This document shows, piece after piece, positions 45,440 to 54,795 of a stretch of 61,589 nt of DNA (its first letter is position 1; each line of letters starts with the position of its first letter). Both the position numbers and the translations under genes were made by a program. Under the pieces are notes generated by a model. That model was given only the letters and a program-made list of their open reading frames with translations. It did no database searches and was not told the origin of the DNA. The stretch spans positions 1 to 61,589 of the forward strand of contig JAKBCS010000009.1 in the NCBI GenBank assembly GCA_021807595.1, given 5' to 3'. The stretch is from Planctomycetota bacterium. Its GTDB lineage: Bacteria > Planctomycetota > Planctomycetia > Gemmatales > Gemmataceae.

Positions 45440-47371
45440 TTAAGAAACTCCGTCGCCCGTGGATCGGCCGGCGACCGACGAATGGCGGCGGCGCGGACGT
45501 GTCAACGCCAATGCCTCGCGGAAGTCGATTTGACGGCACGACGAACCCGATTCCAGATAGCGGTGCATCAACGCCATCGTTTCATCGACGAGATCGACTT
45601 GAATCAGCAGCAGTTCGCCGGGGCGCGCGCGTTCCAAAGCGTATTCCAACGCCTGAATCGCTCCATCCACTTCCTCGATGTGCTTGACGCGGCGACGACC
45701 CGTCAACCCCTTGCGGAAAAGTGAATTGATCTCGCCCGGAGCGCGGCCGCGGATACAGTTCTCTTCTTCGTAGAGAATCACGCGGTCGAAGGCGTCGCCG
45801 AGGAGTTCGCCCTGACGGATAAGGTCGATGTCGCGGCGGTCTCCAGCAGCGGAGTAGACGGCGGAACGGAACTTGTGGGGCAAAGCCTCGAAGGTCTCAA
45901 TCAGCGAAGCCAACGACGACGTGTTGTGCCCGTAGTCCATGATGACCGTGGCGTCGTTGAACTCCAGCACGTTGAAGCGAGCGGGGGCGAGATCCAGGTC
46001 GGCGACGAACGATTCGAGTCCCGTGAGGATAACTTCGCATGGGACGCCGAGAACCCAAGCGGCGGCAGCGGCGGCGAGCGCGTTTTCGACCTGAAAGCCG
46101 ACGAGGCCGCCGTGCGTCAGCGGCACGTTTTCCAGACTCACCAAGGGAATCTCCTGGGCTCCTTCCGCGAGAATGATGCGACGATCCCGAACAAAAGCGG
46201 CGCGGCCACTGCGGCGGAGATGTTCGACAATCACTGGATGATGTCCGTCTCGGGCAAAGAAAACGACCGATCCTGGACAATAAGTAGCCATCTCGGCAAC
46301 TAACGGATCATCGGCCTTGAGGACGGCGTTGCCTTCGGGGGCCACCACGTCAACGATGGCGCGCTTGACGCGCGCAAGCTGTTCGAGCGTCTCGATGTCG
46401 CCGATCCCAAGATGATCGCCCTCGGCGATGTTGGTGACGACGGCGACATCGCAGCGATCGAAACCGAGTCCGGCGCGGAGAATTCCACCGCGCGCCGTTT
46501 CTAATACCGCTGCCTCAACGCGCGGATCGCCCAATACCACGCGCGCGCTGAGCGGCCCGCTACAATCGCCGGCCTCCACACGCTGGCCGTCGATGTAGAT
46601 GCCTTCGGTACACGTCATGCCCACACAACGTTGCGTGCAAGCGAGGATATGCGCGATCAATCGCGTCGTCGTCGTTTTACCGTTGACACCGGTAACGGCG
46701 GCGATGGGGATGCGCCCCATCTGTCCGGCGGGGAACAAACGATGAAGCAATCCCTCGACCGGCGGCACGAGATTGGCGAGCGCGACTTGCCGCTGGCGAA
46801 TTCCATGACCGAGGACGAATCGGTCGGAGTCATCGAGTCGAGCGATGGGGATGTGTCGCTGTCGCGCCGCCTGACGCAAAGCGGTCTCCGTCGGATGCGG
46901 GCGGTGGCGTTGGGCGATTTCGCGTAGTTGTGCCAACGCGCCCTCGACATCGAAGGATCGGTTGTGGACGGCGGCCAAACAGAGATCGCGGCCCACCTCA
47001 AGCGACGCACGACCGAGTTCTTCGCATTCAAACTCAAGAGCGATTTTATACACCCCATCTTCGTGGGTTTCGCGGGTGCGACCGAAGCCGACGGGCGTAC
47101 CGGCCATCGACTGCAACTCCAGCGCGACGTGTTCGAGGATGTGCGCCTGCCAGGTACCGCGCCGCAGGCGTTCCAAAAAGCCGCCGCGTTTGCCGACGCT
47201 GCAACGATGTTCGATCAGGGAAGGAAGCCAAGCCATGAGCCGATCCGTAAAGCCAGGCAACTCATCGGACGGGGAATCCTTTAAGACGCCCAGATCGACC
47301 CAGGCTTCGAGGACAGGATAATTCGCCCAGATGTTGGGACCGCCAAGAAGCCGGACTCTCCTGAACTCCAT
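45440..47371 (-). CDS. Cyanophycin-synthetase-like Mur ligase lacking the ATP-grasp domain
   Basis: 643 aa against about 870-900 for cyanophycin synthetase CphA. The CphA N-terminal domain is clear (RLLGGPNIWANYPVLE; HILEHVALELQSMAG; VGFGRTRET, residues about 8-102). A short remnant (AARQRHIPIARLDDSD, LGHGIRQRQ) leads directly into the Mur-ligase M domain: P-loop TGVNGKTTTT (227-236), TARGGILRAGLG (292-303), VTNIAEGDHLG and VIMDYGHN. The roughly 230-residue ATP-grasp domain that adds aspartate in CphA is absent. It should retain one ATP-dependent amide-forming site. GGAGGAG precedes the ATG. It is divergent from an ABC exporter and DUF1854 gene. Confidence 0.85.
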   Translation of the reverse strand: MEFRRVRLLGGPNIWANYPVLEAWVDLGVLKDSPSDELPGFTDRLMAWLPSLIEHRCSVGKRGGFLERLRRGTWQAHILEHVALELQSMAGTPVGFGRTRETHEDGVYKIALEFECEELGRASLEVGRDLCLAAVHNRSFDVEGALAQLREIAQRHRPHPTETALRQAARQRHIPIARLDDSDRFVLGHGIRQRQVALANLVPPVEGLLHRLFPAGQMGRIPIAAVTGVNGKTTTTRLIAHILACTQRCVGMTCTEGIYIDGQRVEAGDCSGPLSARVVLGDPRVEAAVLETARGGILRAGLGFDRCDVAVVTNIAEGDHLGIGDIETLEQLARVKRAIVDVVAPEGNAVLKADDPLVAEMATYCPGSVVFFARDGHHPVIVEHLRRSGRAAFVRDRRIILAEGAQEIPLVSLENVPLTHGGLVGFQVENALAAAAAAWVLGVPCEVILTGLESFVADLDLAPARFNVLEFNDATVIMDYGHNTSSLASLIETFEALPHKFRSAVYSAAGDRRDIDLIRQGELLGDAFDRVILYEEENCIRGRAPGEINSLFRKGLTGRRRVKHIEEVDGAIQALEYALERARPGELLLIQVDLVDETMALMHRYLESGSSCRQIDFREALALTRPRRRHSSVAGRSTGDGVS

Positions 47372-47915
47372 CTGTCAGTTCTCCTCCCACCCAGTCTGCG
47401 GTGAGGTAAATAGGCATGAAATTGCCGAACGATACAACAAAAATCCGTAGGTTTGTGGAATCGCGCGGCGCACTACCGCACGAGACGACAGACTTAGTCT
47501 CCGTGATTGCGCCGACGTTGGCGCGCTCTGCGAGGTATCTAAGGTCGAAGTCCGTTTCCCACATCGGTGAAGATTGGAAGCAAATCGCGTGCCTTCCCGA
47601 AGAATCGAAGGACCAAGTCCTCGCCGATCCGGCGCGAAGCCACAGCGAGAAACTTAAGGGAGCAGGACACGTCAACTCCTACTCGATGGGTTATTCGCCG
47701 CCCGACGACGACGATACAGCCCCGTCCCGATTGGGCATCCGGTCGGGCTGACTTTGGCCTAACAAGACCTAGTATAGAGAGTGGCGGTGTCGTCGGTCAG
47801 GGGCAAGGAGCGAATTGCCTGCCGATTTCGAGCGTTGGATGCCACATAAACCGGAAGGCGAACCAATCTTGGGTAAATCCCCCATTCGCCGGGTAACGAG
47901 GAGAACTGGACCAAC
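47372..47915. promoter_or_regulatory. Divergent intergenic region of the CphA-like / ABC locus
   Basis: About 540 bases between the start of the CphA-like gene (minus) and the ABC exporter (plus). Both promoters must lie here, but no confident -35/-10 pair or operator was recognised. A 111-codon frame (47416-47751, plus) has no recognisable protein features and is not called. Confidence 0.4.
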
Positions 47916-50156
47916 TTGAACGAATCGGATGAGAAATGGGGCGCGCTGCCGCCCGAATGGCGCGAAGACACCGCCGCTCAGCTGCAAGCCGGTGAGACGC
48001 TATTAGCCTGGTTCGAGCCGGACCTCGACGAACGCTTGCACTATGCGCGTGGCTTGGTGGTTCTCACCGATCGGCGGGTGCTGGCGCGAGGTAGGGCGCG
48101 CTGGGACGATTGGCCTTTGACCGAAGGAACGAGTCTGCGCACCGCCGAGCATGGGAGTGCCGGCCTGCTCGAATGGGTAAATGGCGCGGGACGGCTCGCC
48201 TGTTGGCGCTACACGGCGGCCAAGGCGACCGCGGCACATCGACTGGTTCAACGATTGTCGGCTTTGCAGTCGAACGGGAAGACCGAGGACTTGGAGTCGG
48301 CGCGGGCCGTTTGTCCGAGTTGTGGTGCGACCATCGACGCCGACGACGGCCGCTGTGAAACCTGCGTCGCGGGTCCGGCCAAAGTCTCGCCGTCGGCGTT
48401 GCTGCGCCTCGTCTCGTTTGCCCGACCTCGTGCGGGCCTGATCGCGCTGGGATTTCTGCTGACGCTATCGGCGACCGCTGCCGGGTTAGTGCCGCCGTAT
48501 CTTACGATGCCGCTGATCGATAACGTCTTGATCCCTTGGCAAGAGAACCAGGTCGATAACTTTCATCTAGCCGTCTGGTACCTCAGCGGCCTGGCGGCAG
48601 CGGCGCTTTTGGCTTGGCTGCTCGAATGGGGGAAGCTCTATGTGTTGGCCTGGGTCAGCGAGCGCATCAGCGCCGATCTGCGCTCCCAGACTTACGCTCA
48701 TTTGCAACGTCTCTCCGTCGAATTTTTCGGAGGCAAACGTACCGGCGATCTCATCTCGCGCATCAGCAACGACACCGAACGCTTGTGCAACTTCTTATCG
48801 CTGAATTTGATCGACTTCGCCACCGATATTCTGATGATCGCGATGACGGCGGCGATCCTGTTCACCATCGATCCGCTGTTGGCGACGGCAGCCTTGTGTC
48901 CGTTCCCGATTATCTTGTGGATGGTGGCGCGGGTGCGCTCCCGGCTACTTCGCGGCTATCTGCAAGCCGGGGCAGCTTGGGGGGCGATGACCAGTGTGTT
49001 GGCCGACACCATTCCCGGCATTCGCGTCGTCAAGGCCTTTGCCCAGGAAAGCCGCGAGATCGAACGTTTCGATGCCAGCAACGAGCGTGTTTTTCACTCT
49101 GCTAATCGCTTAAATAAGGTTTGGTCGCTCTTTGGACCGACCGTGACGCTTCTCACCACGGCGGGACTGTTGATCGTATGGGCGTTCGGCATTTGGCACG
49201 TCCAACGCGGCGCGATCAAGGTTGGCGTCTTGACGGCTTTTCTGGCCTACATCGCTCGCTTTTACACGCGCATCGAGTCGATGATCCGCATGGCCTCGGC
49301 GGTGCAGCGCGCCTCGGCCAGCGCCCAACGCGTCTTTGAAATTCTCGATAAATACAGCAACGTGCCGGAGCCGACGCGACCCGTTCGCCCCGGCAGGCTC
49401 CAAGGACGCATCGAACTGCGGGGCGTGCGCTTCAAGTACGGTGCCCGCGAGGTGCTGCACGGTCTCGACCTGACGGTCGAACCCGGCGAGATGATCGGCC
49501 TGGTCGGACCAAGTGGAGCGGGAAAAAGCACGCTCATCAATCTCATTTGTCGCTTTTACGATGTCAGCGCCGGAGCAATCCTCGTCGATGGCGTCGATAT
49601 TCGGTCTTATCCGGTCGAGGAGTATCGCCGGAATATCGGCATCGTTTTGCAAGATCCGTTCTTGTTCTACGGAACCATCGCCGAGAACATCGCCTATGGC
49701 CGAACCGATGCCAGCCGTGAAGAGATCGTGGCCGCGGCGCGGGCGGCGCGCGCGCACGAGTTCATCTTGCGTTTGCCGTGCGGCTACGACTCGTTGGTCG
49801 GCGAACGCGGTCAATCGTTGTCCGGCGGCGAACGCCAACGTATCTCCATCGCCCGCGCCTTGCTGATCGACCCGCGCATTCTCATCCTCGACGAGGCGAC
49901 TTCTTCCGTCGATACCGAGACGGAACGCGAGATTCAGGTTGCGCTGGAGAATCTGATTCGCGGACGCACCACCATCGCCATCGCCCATCGTCTCAGCACC
50001 CTCCGCCGCGCCAATCGACTCGTCGTCGTTGAGAACGGCCATATCGCGGAGATTGGCCGGCACGACGAATTGCTCGAAGCGCGCGGCAGCTACGCGCGCT
50101 TGCACCGCGCGCAAATGGAACTGGTCAACGGGAGTGTCTCCGATGGCAACGAATGA
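47916..50156 (+). CDS. ABC exporter with N-terminal zinc ribbon (cyanophycin-associated type)
   Basis: 746 aa. Residues 1-120 form a beta-rich PH-like domain (ARGLVVLTDRRVLARG), then a zinc ribbon with C133, C136, C147 and C150, both unusual for exporters. A six-helix type-IV transmembrane domain follows (about 170-460), then an ATPase domain with Walker A GPSGAGKST (531-539), LSGGE near 635 and DEATSS. As a fused half-transporter it should dimerise. TTG start with GAGGAG 12 bases upstream. From memory, this transporter plus DUF1854 is called cyanophycin metabolism-associated in protein family collections, which agrees with the divergent CphA-like gene. Confidence 0.88.
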   Translation: MNESDEKWGALPPEWREDTAAQLQAGETLLAWFEPDLDERLHYARGLVVLTDRRVLARGRARWDDWPLTEGTSLRTAEHGSAGLLEWVNGAGRLACWRYTAAKATAAHRLVQRLSALQSNGKTEDLESARAVCPSCGATIDADDGRCETCVAGPAKVSPSALLRLVSFARPRAGLIALGFLLTLSATAAGLVPPYLTMPLIDNVLIPWQENQVDNFHLAVWYLSGLAAAALLAWLLEWGKLYVLAWVSERISADLRSQTYAHLQRLSVEFFGGKRTGDLISRISNDTERLCNFLSLNLIDFATDILMIAMTAAILFTIDPLLATAALCPFPIILWMVARVRSRLLRGYLQAGAAWGAMTSVLADTIPGIRVVKAFAQESREIERFDASNERVFHSANRLNKVWSLFGPTVTLLTTAGLLIVWAFGIWHVQRGAIKVGVLTAFLAYIARFYTRIESMIRMASAVQRASASAQRVFEILDKYSNVPEPTRPVRPGRLQGRIELRGVRFKYGAREVLHGLDLTVEPGEMIGLVGPSGAGKSTLINLICRFYDVSAGAILVDGVDIRSYPVEEYRRNIGIVLQDPFLFYGTIAENIAYGRTDASREEIVAAARAARAHEFILRLPCGYDSLVGERGQSLSGGERQRISIARALLIDPRILILDEATSSVDTETEREIQVALENLIRGRTTIAIAHRLSTLRRANRLVVVENGHIAEIGRHDELLEARGSYARLHRAQMELVNGSVSDGNE

Positions 50157-50643
50157 GATAAGCAAAGCGCCCGGCGCATCCCCGCCATTCTCTCTCGCGC
50201 ACGACGATTGGGGCCGACTCGTGTTGACCGACGCCGAGGGAAATCGACGCTCCGGCGTCGAGGTGGTCCGCGCCTTTCCGCTGTCTGCTCCGCGCCAGTT
50301 TGTCTCAATTTGCGATCCGAAAGGAAGAGAATTACTGTGGCTCGATCGGCTCGACGACTTGCCGGAATCGCTGGCCCAGCGCGTGGAGGACGAACTGTCG
50401 AAACGCGAATTCTTGCCGATCGTCCATCGCATTGTGAGCATCTCGTCTCCGGTGGAACCGTCCGAATGGGAGGTCGAGACGGATCGCGGCCCCACTCTTT
50501 TCATGCTCGACAGCGAAGACGACATTCACGAATTGGACGAATGCCGCGCTCTCATCACCGACGCTCACGGCATCCGCTATCTGATTCCGGACACGACGAA
50601 GTTGGATGAGGAGAGCCTGCGATATTTGGAACGTTATTTGTAA
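50143..50643 (+). CDS. DUF1854-family protein
   Basis: 166 aa, soluble, no signal. The DUF1854 pattern is present: DPKGRELLWLDRLDDLP, EFLPIVHRI, EWEVETDRGPT, and the C-terminal GIRYLIPDTTKLDEES. Function is unknown; it usually accompanies ABC exporters of this kind. ATG 50143 lies inside the ABC gene end (14-base overlap, GGAG 8 bases before), so it is translationally coupled. Confidence 0.82.
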   Translation: MATNEISKAPGASPPFSLAHDDWGRLVLTDAEGNRRSGVEVVRAFPLSAPRQFVSICDPKGRELLWLDRLDDLPESLAQRVEDELSKREFLPIVHRIVSISSPVEPSEWEVETDRGPTLFMLDSEDDIHELDECRALITDAHGIRYLIPDTTKLDEESLRYLERYL

Positions 50644-50661
50644 TAGTGCATCAACGCAATT

Positions 50662-50715
50662 GGAGCCGGAAGCATAAGCGGCGTATTTTCCTCTGTCGCT
50701 TACGCTTCCGGCTCC
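50662..50715. terminator. Bidirectional hairpin after DUF1854
   Basis: GGAGCCGGAAGC (50662-50673) pairs with GCTTCCGGCTCC (50704-50715), extended by TAAGCG/CGCTTA after one mismatch: an 18-bp stem in total. It starts 18 bases after the DUF1854 stop and lies just before the end of the facing gene. Confidence 0.65.
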
Positions 50716-50743
50716 GATTGGACGTGGTGCCGTCCGTTCGCGG

Positions 50744-51796
50744 TTACGGTTTTGCCGGTGGTAGGGGCAAAGGAAGAGGGCGCGGGCCACCGAGAGCGGG
50801 GGTGGGCGGTATTACTTGTCGGAAGCCCTCAATGGGCAAAGTCGATACCTTGACCAATTTTCCCGCCTTATCCACTTCGTAGGCCATGCCAAACTCGATC
50901 CCGAAAGTCGTGCCGTGACGCATCCGGAGACGTAGGGGAGGAGGCACTTTCATGGCCATCCCCTTGGCCGGGAGAGGGGCCGGTTGAACCCCCGGTTTCC
51001 GATTCGGCGGCAACGGCAACGGAACGGGGCGAGGGCGGATGCCATCTGTAAATTCGTAAGCTCCATCGCTTATGCGCGTTCGGAAGCAGACACGCAGATG
51101 TTCGCTTTCCGACATCCAGGTGACGTAGAACAACTCTGCCGTCTCGCGCGGTCCCGTCGCTTTTTTGTCTTTCAGGGCGTCTTTCCCCTCTTTAGCCAGT
51201 GCCTCTTCAAGTGTCTTCTTTTCGTCCTGCAAATAAGTCTGATAGCGTTTGCGGAGAAGGGCGACGACTTCGGGTACCTTGAGCGGATAATCCTTCGTGC
51301 CATCGATCCGTTTCATCCTCGTGGCAACGAAGCCTTGATCGGCCGGCGCGGCCAACCCATCGTTGACCTCGACCTCGACTAAGGCATACGGCACGTCGAT
51401 ACCCCATTGCTTCACCGTCGTGGGGCTGGTCATGTCCAGCTGGGGATAGGTTTTCCGCTGTTCTCCTTTTTCGCCGACGGCAATCTGAAGATTCGTGATG
51501 CGTGGATTGTCGGCGACGGGAACGTACATCCATCGGTAGCTGTTGCCGTTCGCGCTGAATCCCATGGCGTCGGCAGGTCCGCTTCGTCCTTCTTGGCCCA
51601 TCATTGCGACAACATCGCTAACCACAATGCCGATGGTGCTTCCGGGCAAGGCCTGATATTTACGCTGTGGGATGAATACATTACGGTCTTTGACGATTTC
51701 GATAATCGGCCCGCGCGGAGCGGGAGCGGCCCATGCGATGCCAACAGCGGCGCTGGCCACGAAAGATAGTCCGACGATGCGAACGGGGAGAGACAT
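50744..51796 (-). CDS. Exported protein of unknown function
   Basis: 350 aa with a signal peptide (hydrophobic 7-23, cleavage near AWA-A). A beta-rich N-terminal part (about 30-150), a charged helical stretch (KKTLEEALAKEGKDALKDKK), and Pro-rich blocks near the C-terminus (RPRPVPLPLPP, RPLPLPLPP). No known motif. GGAGGTTAGGG lies upstream of the ATG. It is divergent from the sigma factor gene. Confidence 0.6.
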   Translation of the reverse strand: MSLPVRIVGLSFVASAAVGIAWAAPAPRGPIIEIVKDRNVFIPQRKYQALPGSTIGIVVSDVVAMMGQEGRSGPADAMGFSANGNSYRWMYVPVADNPRITNLQIAVGEKGEQRKTYPQLDMTSPTTVKQWGIDVPYALVEVEVNDGLAAPADQGFVATRMKRIDGTKDYPLKVPEVVALLRKRYQTYLQDEKKTLEEALAKEGKDALKDKKATGPRETAELFYVTWMSESEHLRVCFRTRISDGAYEFTDGIRPRPVPLPLPPNRKPGVQPAPLPAKGMAMKVPPPLRLRMRHGTTFGIEFGMAYEVDKAGKLVKVSTLPIEGFRQVIPPTPALGGPRPLPLPLPPAKP

Positions 51797-51982
51797 AACC
51801 CTAACCTCCGAAACAGAAAAGCGGAACGATGAGAAGACGAGAGAAGCGACGAAATAGTTTGGGCTCTAATGAGAAATCTTGCTCGAGGATGTTAGCTTTA
51901 AGGCATTGCATCGTCTTACCAATGACTACCGAGCGAGGGATTCCTCTGGCCCACGGACGGGGGCGGATGAAATAATGGAACT

Positions 51983-52528
51983 ATGAAGCCAAAGCCGCCA
52001 CCGGCCGATGTTCGCCGAGCGGACTTCGAGCAGCTGTACGAACGCCACAGCCGTGAAGTCTGGGCCGTAGCATATGCGCGCTGGATGAACGCCGACACGG
52101 CGTCCGACGTGATGCAGGAGACGTTCCTGCGCTTGTGGAAACAACAAGAGACTGGCGAAACGATTCTCAACGCGCGCGCATGGCTATTGCGCGTCGCCCG
52201 AAACTTGGCCGAGGACCATGCCAAAAGCGCTTTTCGCCGTAATGGCACGAGTCCCCCGCAGACGATGAACGGCGTGCAGGCGTCGGAACCCTTGCCGTTA
52301 GAACGGCTGGAGCGAGACGAAACCTTTGCTCAGCTGCGCGAAGTGATGGAACAACTACCGAAAGCGGATCGCGAGATCCTGACGCTGCGATACGCTCTGG
52401 ACTACGAAACGGGGGAGATAGCGGAACTGCTGTCGATTAACGCCACGGCCGTTCACATGCGGCTGAGTCGCGCTCGACAGCGTTTGGCCGACCGCCTCAA
52501 AAGCGAAGGCGTAGGACCGTTGCCGTGA
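51983..52528 (+). CDS. ECF-type RNA polymerase sigma factor
   Basis: 181 aa with only regions 2 and 4. Region 2 (about 14-80) includes FEQLYERHSREVWAVAYAR, the DVMQETFLRLW motif and the RAWLLRVARNLAED stretch. Region 4 (about 115-172) contains LPKADREILTLRYALDYETGEIA and the recognition helix INATAVHMRLSRARQRL. The next gene encodes a single-pass membrane protein that may hold it inactive. No autoregulated promoter was identified in the divergent upstream region. Confidence 0.9.
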   Translation: MKPKPPPADVRRADFEQLYERHSREVWAVAYARWMNADTASDVMQETFLRLWKQQETGETILNARAWLLRVARNLAEDHAKSAFRRNGTSPPQTMNGVQASEPLPLERLERDETFAQLREVMEQLPKADREILTLRYALDYETGEIAELLSINATAVHMRLSRARQRLADRLKSEGVGPLP

Positions 52529-52586
52529 TTTCCTCAACCCGGTCTCCGGTCGGACGGAGAACGCTCTCTCAGTGAAGAAGGACGAT

Positions 52587-53012
52587 ATGCGATCTGTTGA
52601 ACCGCTCTCCCAAAATCGTGGCGACAATGTGGATGGCTTGCTCCGCGCGTTTTACCGAACTCAGCTGCCTAATCCGTGGCCAATGCCTCCCACGACTTTC
52701 CGTCCTACCTTGCCATTTCGGCGCTCGCTGAGAGGGCATGGATCGACGCGCAGTCGATGGGTATTAGCTGCATCGGTGGCCCTCTTGCTGGCCGGCTCAC
52801 TATTGTTGCCGCGCCGCTTCACCTCCAATGTACAGCCGGAGCCAGGCATTGACGCCCTAGGCACGGCCAATCGCAACATTCTGCCCGATGCGCCGAAGAT
52901 GAAGACCCACGAAGGGAAGCCCGTCGAGAAGAAACCGCTTCCCGGTCTCGGCTTCGACGAAGGTGATTTACTGCCCGATCTCGACGATTCCGCGGTTTTC
53001 CCGCCCAAGTGA
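52587..53012 (+). CDS. Single-pass membrane protein, possible anti-sigma partner
   Basis: 141 aa. A cytoplasmic N-terminal region of about 57 residues, one membrane helix (WVLAASVALLLAGSLLL) and a Pro/Asp-rich outer tail. The layout and position 58 bases after the ECF gene fit an anti-sigma factor, but the HxxxCxxC zinc motif of ZAS domains is absent. ATG 52587 (AAGGA 4 bases upstream) is preferred over GTG 52572. The anti-sigma role is inference from position. Confidence 0.5.
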   Translation: MRSVEPLSQNRGDNVDGLLRAFYRTQLPNPWPMPPTTFRPTLPFRRSLRGHGSTRSRWVLAASVALLLAGSLLLPRRFTSNVQPEPGIDALGTANRNILPDAPKMKTHEGKPVEKKPLPGLGFDEGDLLPDLDDSAVFPPK

Positions 53013-53039
53013 TTTGCGGCAGCGAATGGCAAAGCTCAC

Positions 53040-53059
53040 CCGGCGGCTTACGCTGCCGG
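53040..53059. terminator. Single GCTTACGC-core hairpin
   Basis: CCGGCGGC-TTAC-GCTGCCGG, an 8-bp stem (one G-T pair) with a TTAC loop, 28 bases after the membrane protein stop. It is the reverse-strand form of the unit repeated in the array at 5.9 kb, followed by the same GGTTCGC flank. Confidence 0.6.
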
Positions 53060-53125
53060 TTCGCTTCGTGTATGATGGGGGTATGAGTGAGAACCCCTCT
53101 TGCTCTGGGAGACGGAGTGAGTACC

Positions 53126-54577
53126 ATGCACCCCTTGAACGAACACATTCAGACCCTCACGCGCCGGCATTTTTTTGGCCGCACGACGCTTGGTCTCGGT
53201 AGCGCGGCGTTGGCCACGCTGATCCCGGATCGAGCAGGGGCAGCCACGGCGACCGGCGGACAGGCCGATCTACCGCACTTCGCCCCCAAGGCCAAACGCG
53301 CCATCTATCTCTTTATGAACGGCGGGCCGTCGCAACTCGATATGTTCGACTACAAGCCGGCACTCGATAAGCTCTTCGATAAAGATCTGCCCGAGTCGAT
53401 CCGCAAGGGACAACGTCTCACCACGATGACCAGCGGACAAGCGCGCTTTCCGTTGGCCCCGTCCAAGTACAAGTTCGCCCAGCACGGCCAATCCGGCGCG
53501 TGGGTCAGCGAGTTAATGCCGTGGACGGCGAAGATGGTCGATAAACTCGCCTTCATCAAGAGCGTCAACACCGAGGCCATCAATCACGATCCCGCCGTCA
53601 CATACATTTGCACTGGCCATCAACTGCCCGGCCGCGCCAGTCTCGGCGCGTGGCTCAGCTACGGACTGGGTACCATAAATAGTAATCTCCCTGCCTTCGT
53701 CGTGATGACCGCCAGTTGGAGCGGACGCAAAGAAGCGCAAGCGATCTATAACCGTCTCTGGGGATCGGGGTTTTTGCCCAGCAAACATCAGGGCGTGGCG
53801 CTGCGGTCGAGCGGCGATCCGGTGTTGTTTCTCTCCAATCCCGCCGGCGTCGATGCCGCCACGCGCCGCCGGATGCTCGATGCCTTGGCGAAACTGAATC
53901 AGAAACAGTACGACGAAGTCGCCGATCCGGAGACGCAGGCGCGCATCGCTCAGTACGAGATGGCCTTCCGCATGCAGTCGTCCGTACCGGAGTTGATGGA
54001 TCTGTCGCGCGAACCGAAGAACGTTCTCGATTCGTACGGCCCCGACGTTCATAAGCCCGGCACATTTGCGGCGAGTTGTCTTTTCGCCCGTCGCTTGACC
54101 GAGCGGGGTGTGCGCTTCGTACAGATTTTCCATCGCGGCTGGGATCAACATTTCAACATCTCCGGCGATCTACCCAATCAATGCCGCGACGTGGATCAGC
54201 CGTGCCACGCCTTGATCCGCGATCTCGAACGGCGCGGTCTGCTCGATGAGACGTTGGTTGTGTGGGGCGGCGAGTTTGGCCGGACGACTTATTGCCAGGG
54301 CAGTCTGACGCGCGAGAATTATGGCCGCGATCATCACCCGCGATGCTTTACCGTGTGGATGGCCGGAGGAGGCATCAAGCCCGGCATCAGCTACGGGAAG
54401 ACCGACGATTTCAGCTACAATATCGTTGAGGACCCCGTTCACATCCACGACATGAACGCCACTATCTTGCACTGTTTGGGCATCGATCACCGTCGCTTGA
54501 CGTTCAAGTCGCAAGGCTTGGACATGAGACTCACCGGCGTCGAGGAGCATCGTGCGGTGCGAGCCGTCTTGGCGTAA
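53126..54577 (+). CDS. DUF1501 Tat-exported protein
   Basis: 483 aa. N-terminal Tat-type signal ([19 protein letters not shown]), then a sulfatase/phosphatase-like fold with [19 protein letters not shown] and a later [10 protein letters not shown] segment and [10 protein letters not shown], hallmarks of DUF1501. In planctomycetes this gene usually follows a DUF1549/DUF1553 cytochrome-type partner; none is adjacent here. ATG 53126 is chosen at the homology start. Its enzymatic activity is unproven. Confidence 0.85.
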   Translation: MHPLNEHIQTLTRRHFFGRTTLGLGSAALATLIPDRAGAATATGGQADLPHFAPKAKRAIYLFMNGGPSQLDMFDYKPALDKLFDKDLPESIRKGQRLTTMTSGQARFPLAPSKYKFAQHGQSGAWVSELMPWTAKMVDKLAFIKSVNTEAINHDPAVTYICTGHQLPGRASLGAWLSYGLGTINSNLPAFVVMTASWSGRKEAQAIYNRLWGSGFLPSKHQGVALRSSGDPVLFLSNPAGVDAATRRRMLDALAKLNQKQYDEVADPETQARIAQYEMAFRMQSSVPELMDLSREPKNVLDSYGPDVHKPGTFAASCLFARRLTERGVRFVQIFHRGWDQHFNISGDLPNQCRDVDQPCHALIRDLERRGLLDETLVVWGGEFGRTTYCQGSLTRENYGRDHHPRCFTVWMAGGGIKPGISYGKTDDFSYNIVEDPVHIHDMNATILHCLGIDHRRLTFKSQGLDMRLTGVEEHRAVRAVLA

Positions 54578-54795
54578 GAAACGATTCGCGGTCGCGCAAT
54601 CGTTCGCCCCGAATTGAAAAATCGCGCGATTCGACTCGAAGGCGCGGAGGTCGAAGCATCCCCCAATTGGCAGCGACGGGAAAGAAAAATAAGGTTTCGC
54701 GTCGAGATTCTCTTGACAGCGACGGGGGTTGTATGAGAATGAAACATTAGAGCCGATCCGCGTGCGTTATCTCGTCGCGCCGAGAGGAGCCGATC
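54578..54795. other. Intergenic, nothing firm
   Basis: Contains TTGACA at 54713-54718, but no good -10 at the right distance. GAGGAG sits before the next start codon. Confidence 0.35.

Noticed and set aside
47262-47675. Minus-strand 137-codon frame overlapping the CphA-like start
   Set aside because: Overlaps the well-supported ligase N-terminus in another frame; composition not protein-like.
47416-47751. 111-codon frame in the divergent CphA/ABC intergenic region
   Set aside because: No domain or signal, only a weak AGG before the ATG; more likely chance in GC-rich sequence.
54713-54741. TTGACA-based sigma-70-like promoter before the metallopeptidase gene
   Set aside because: At 17-base spacing the -10 is AGAATG, a poor match; not distinguishable from chance.
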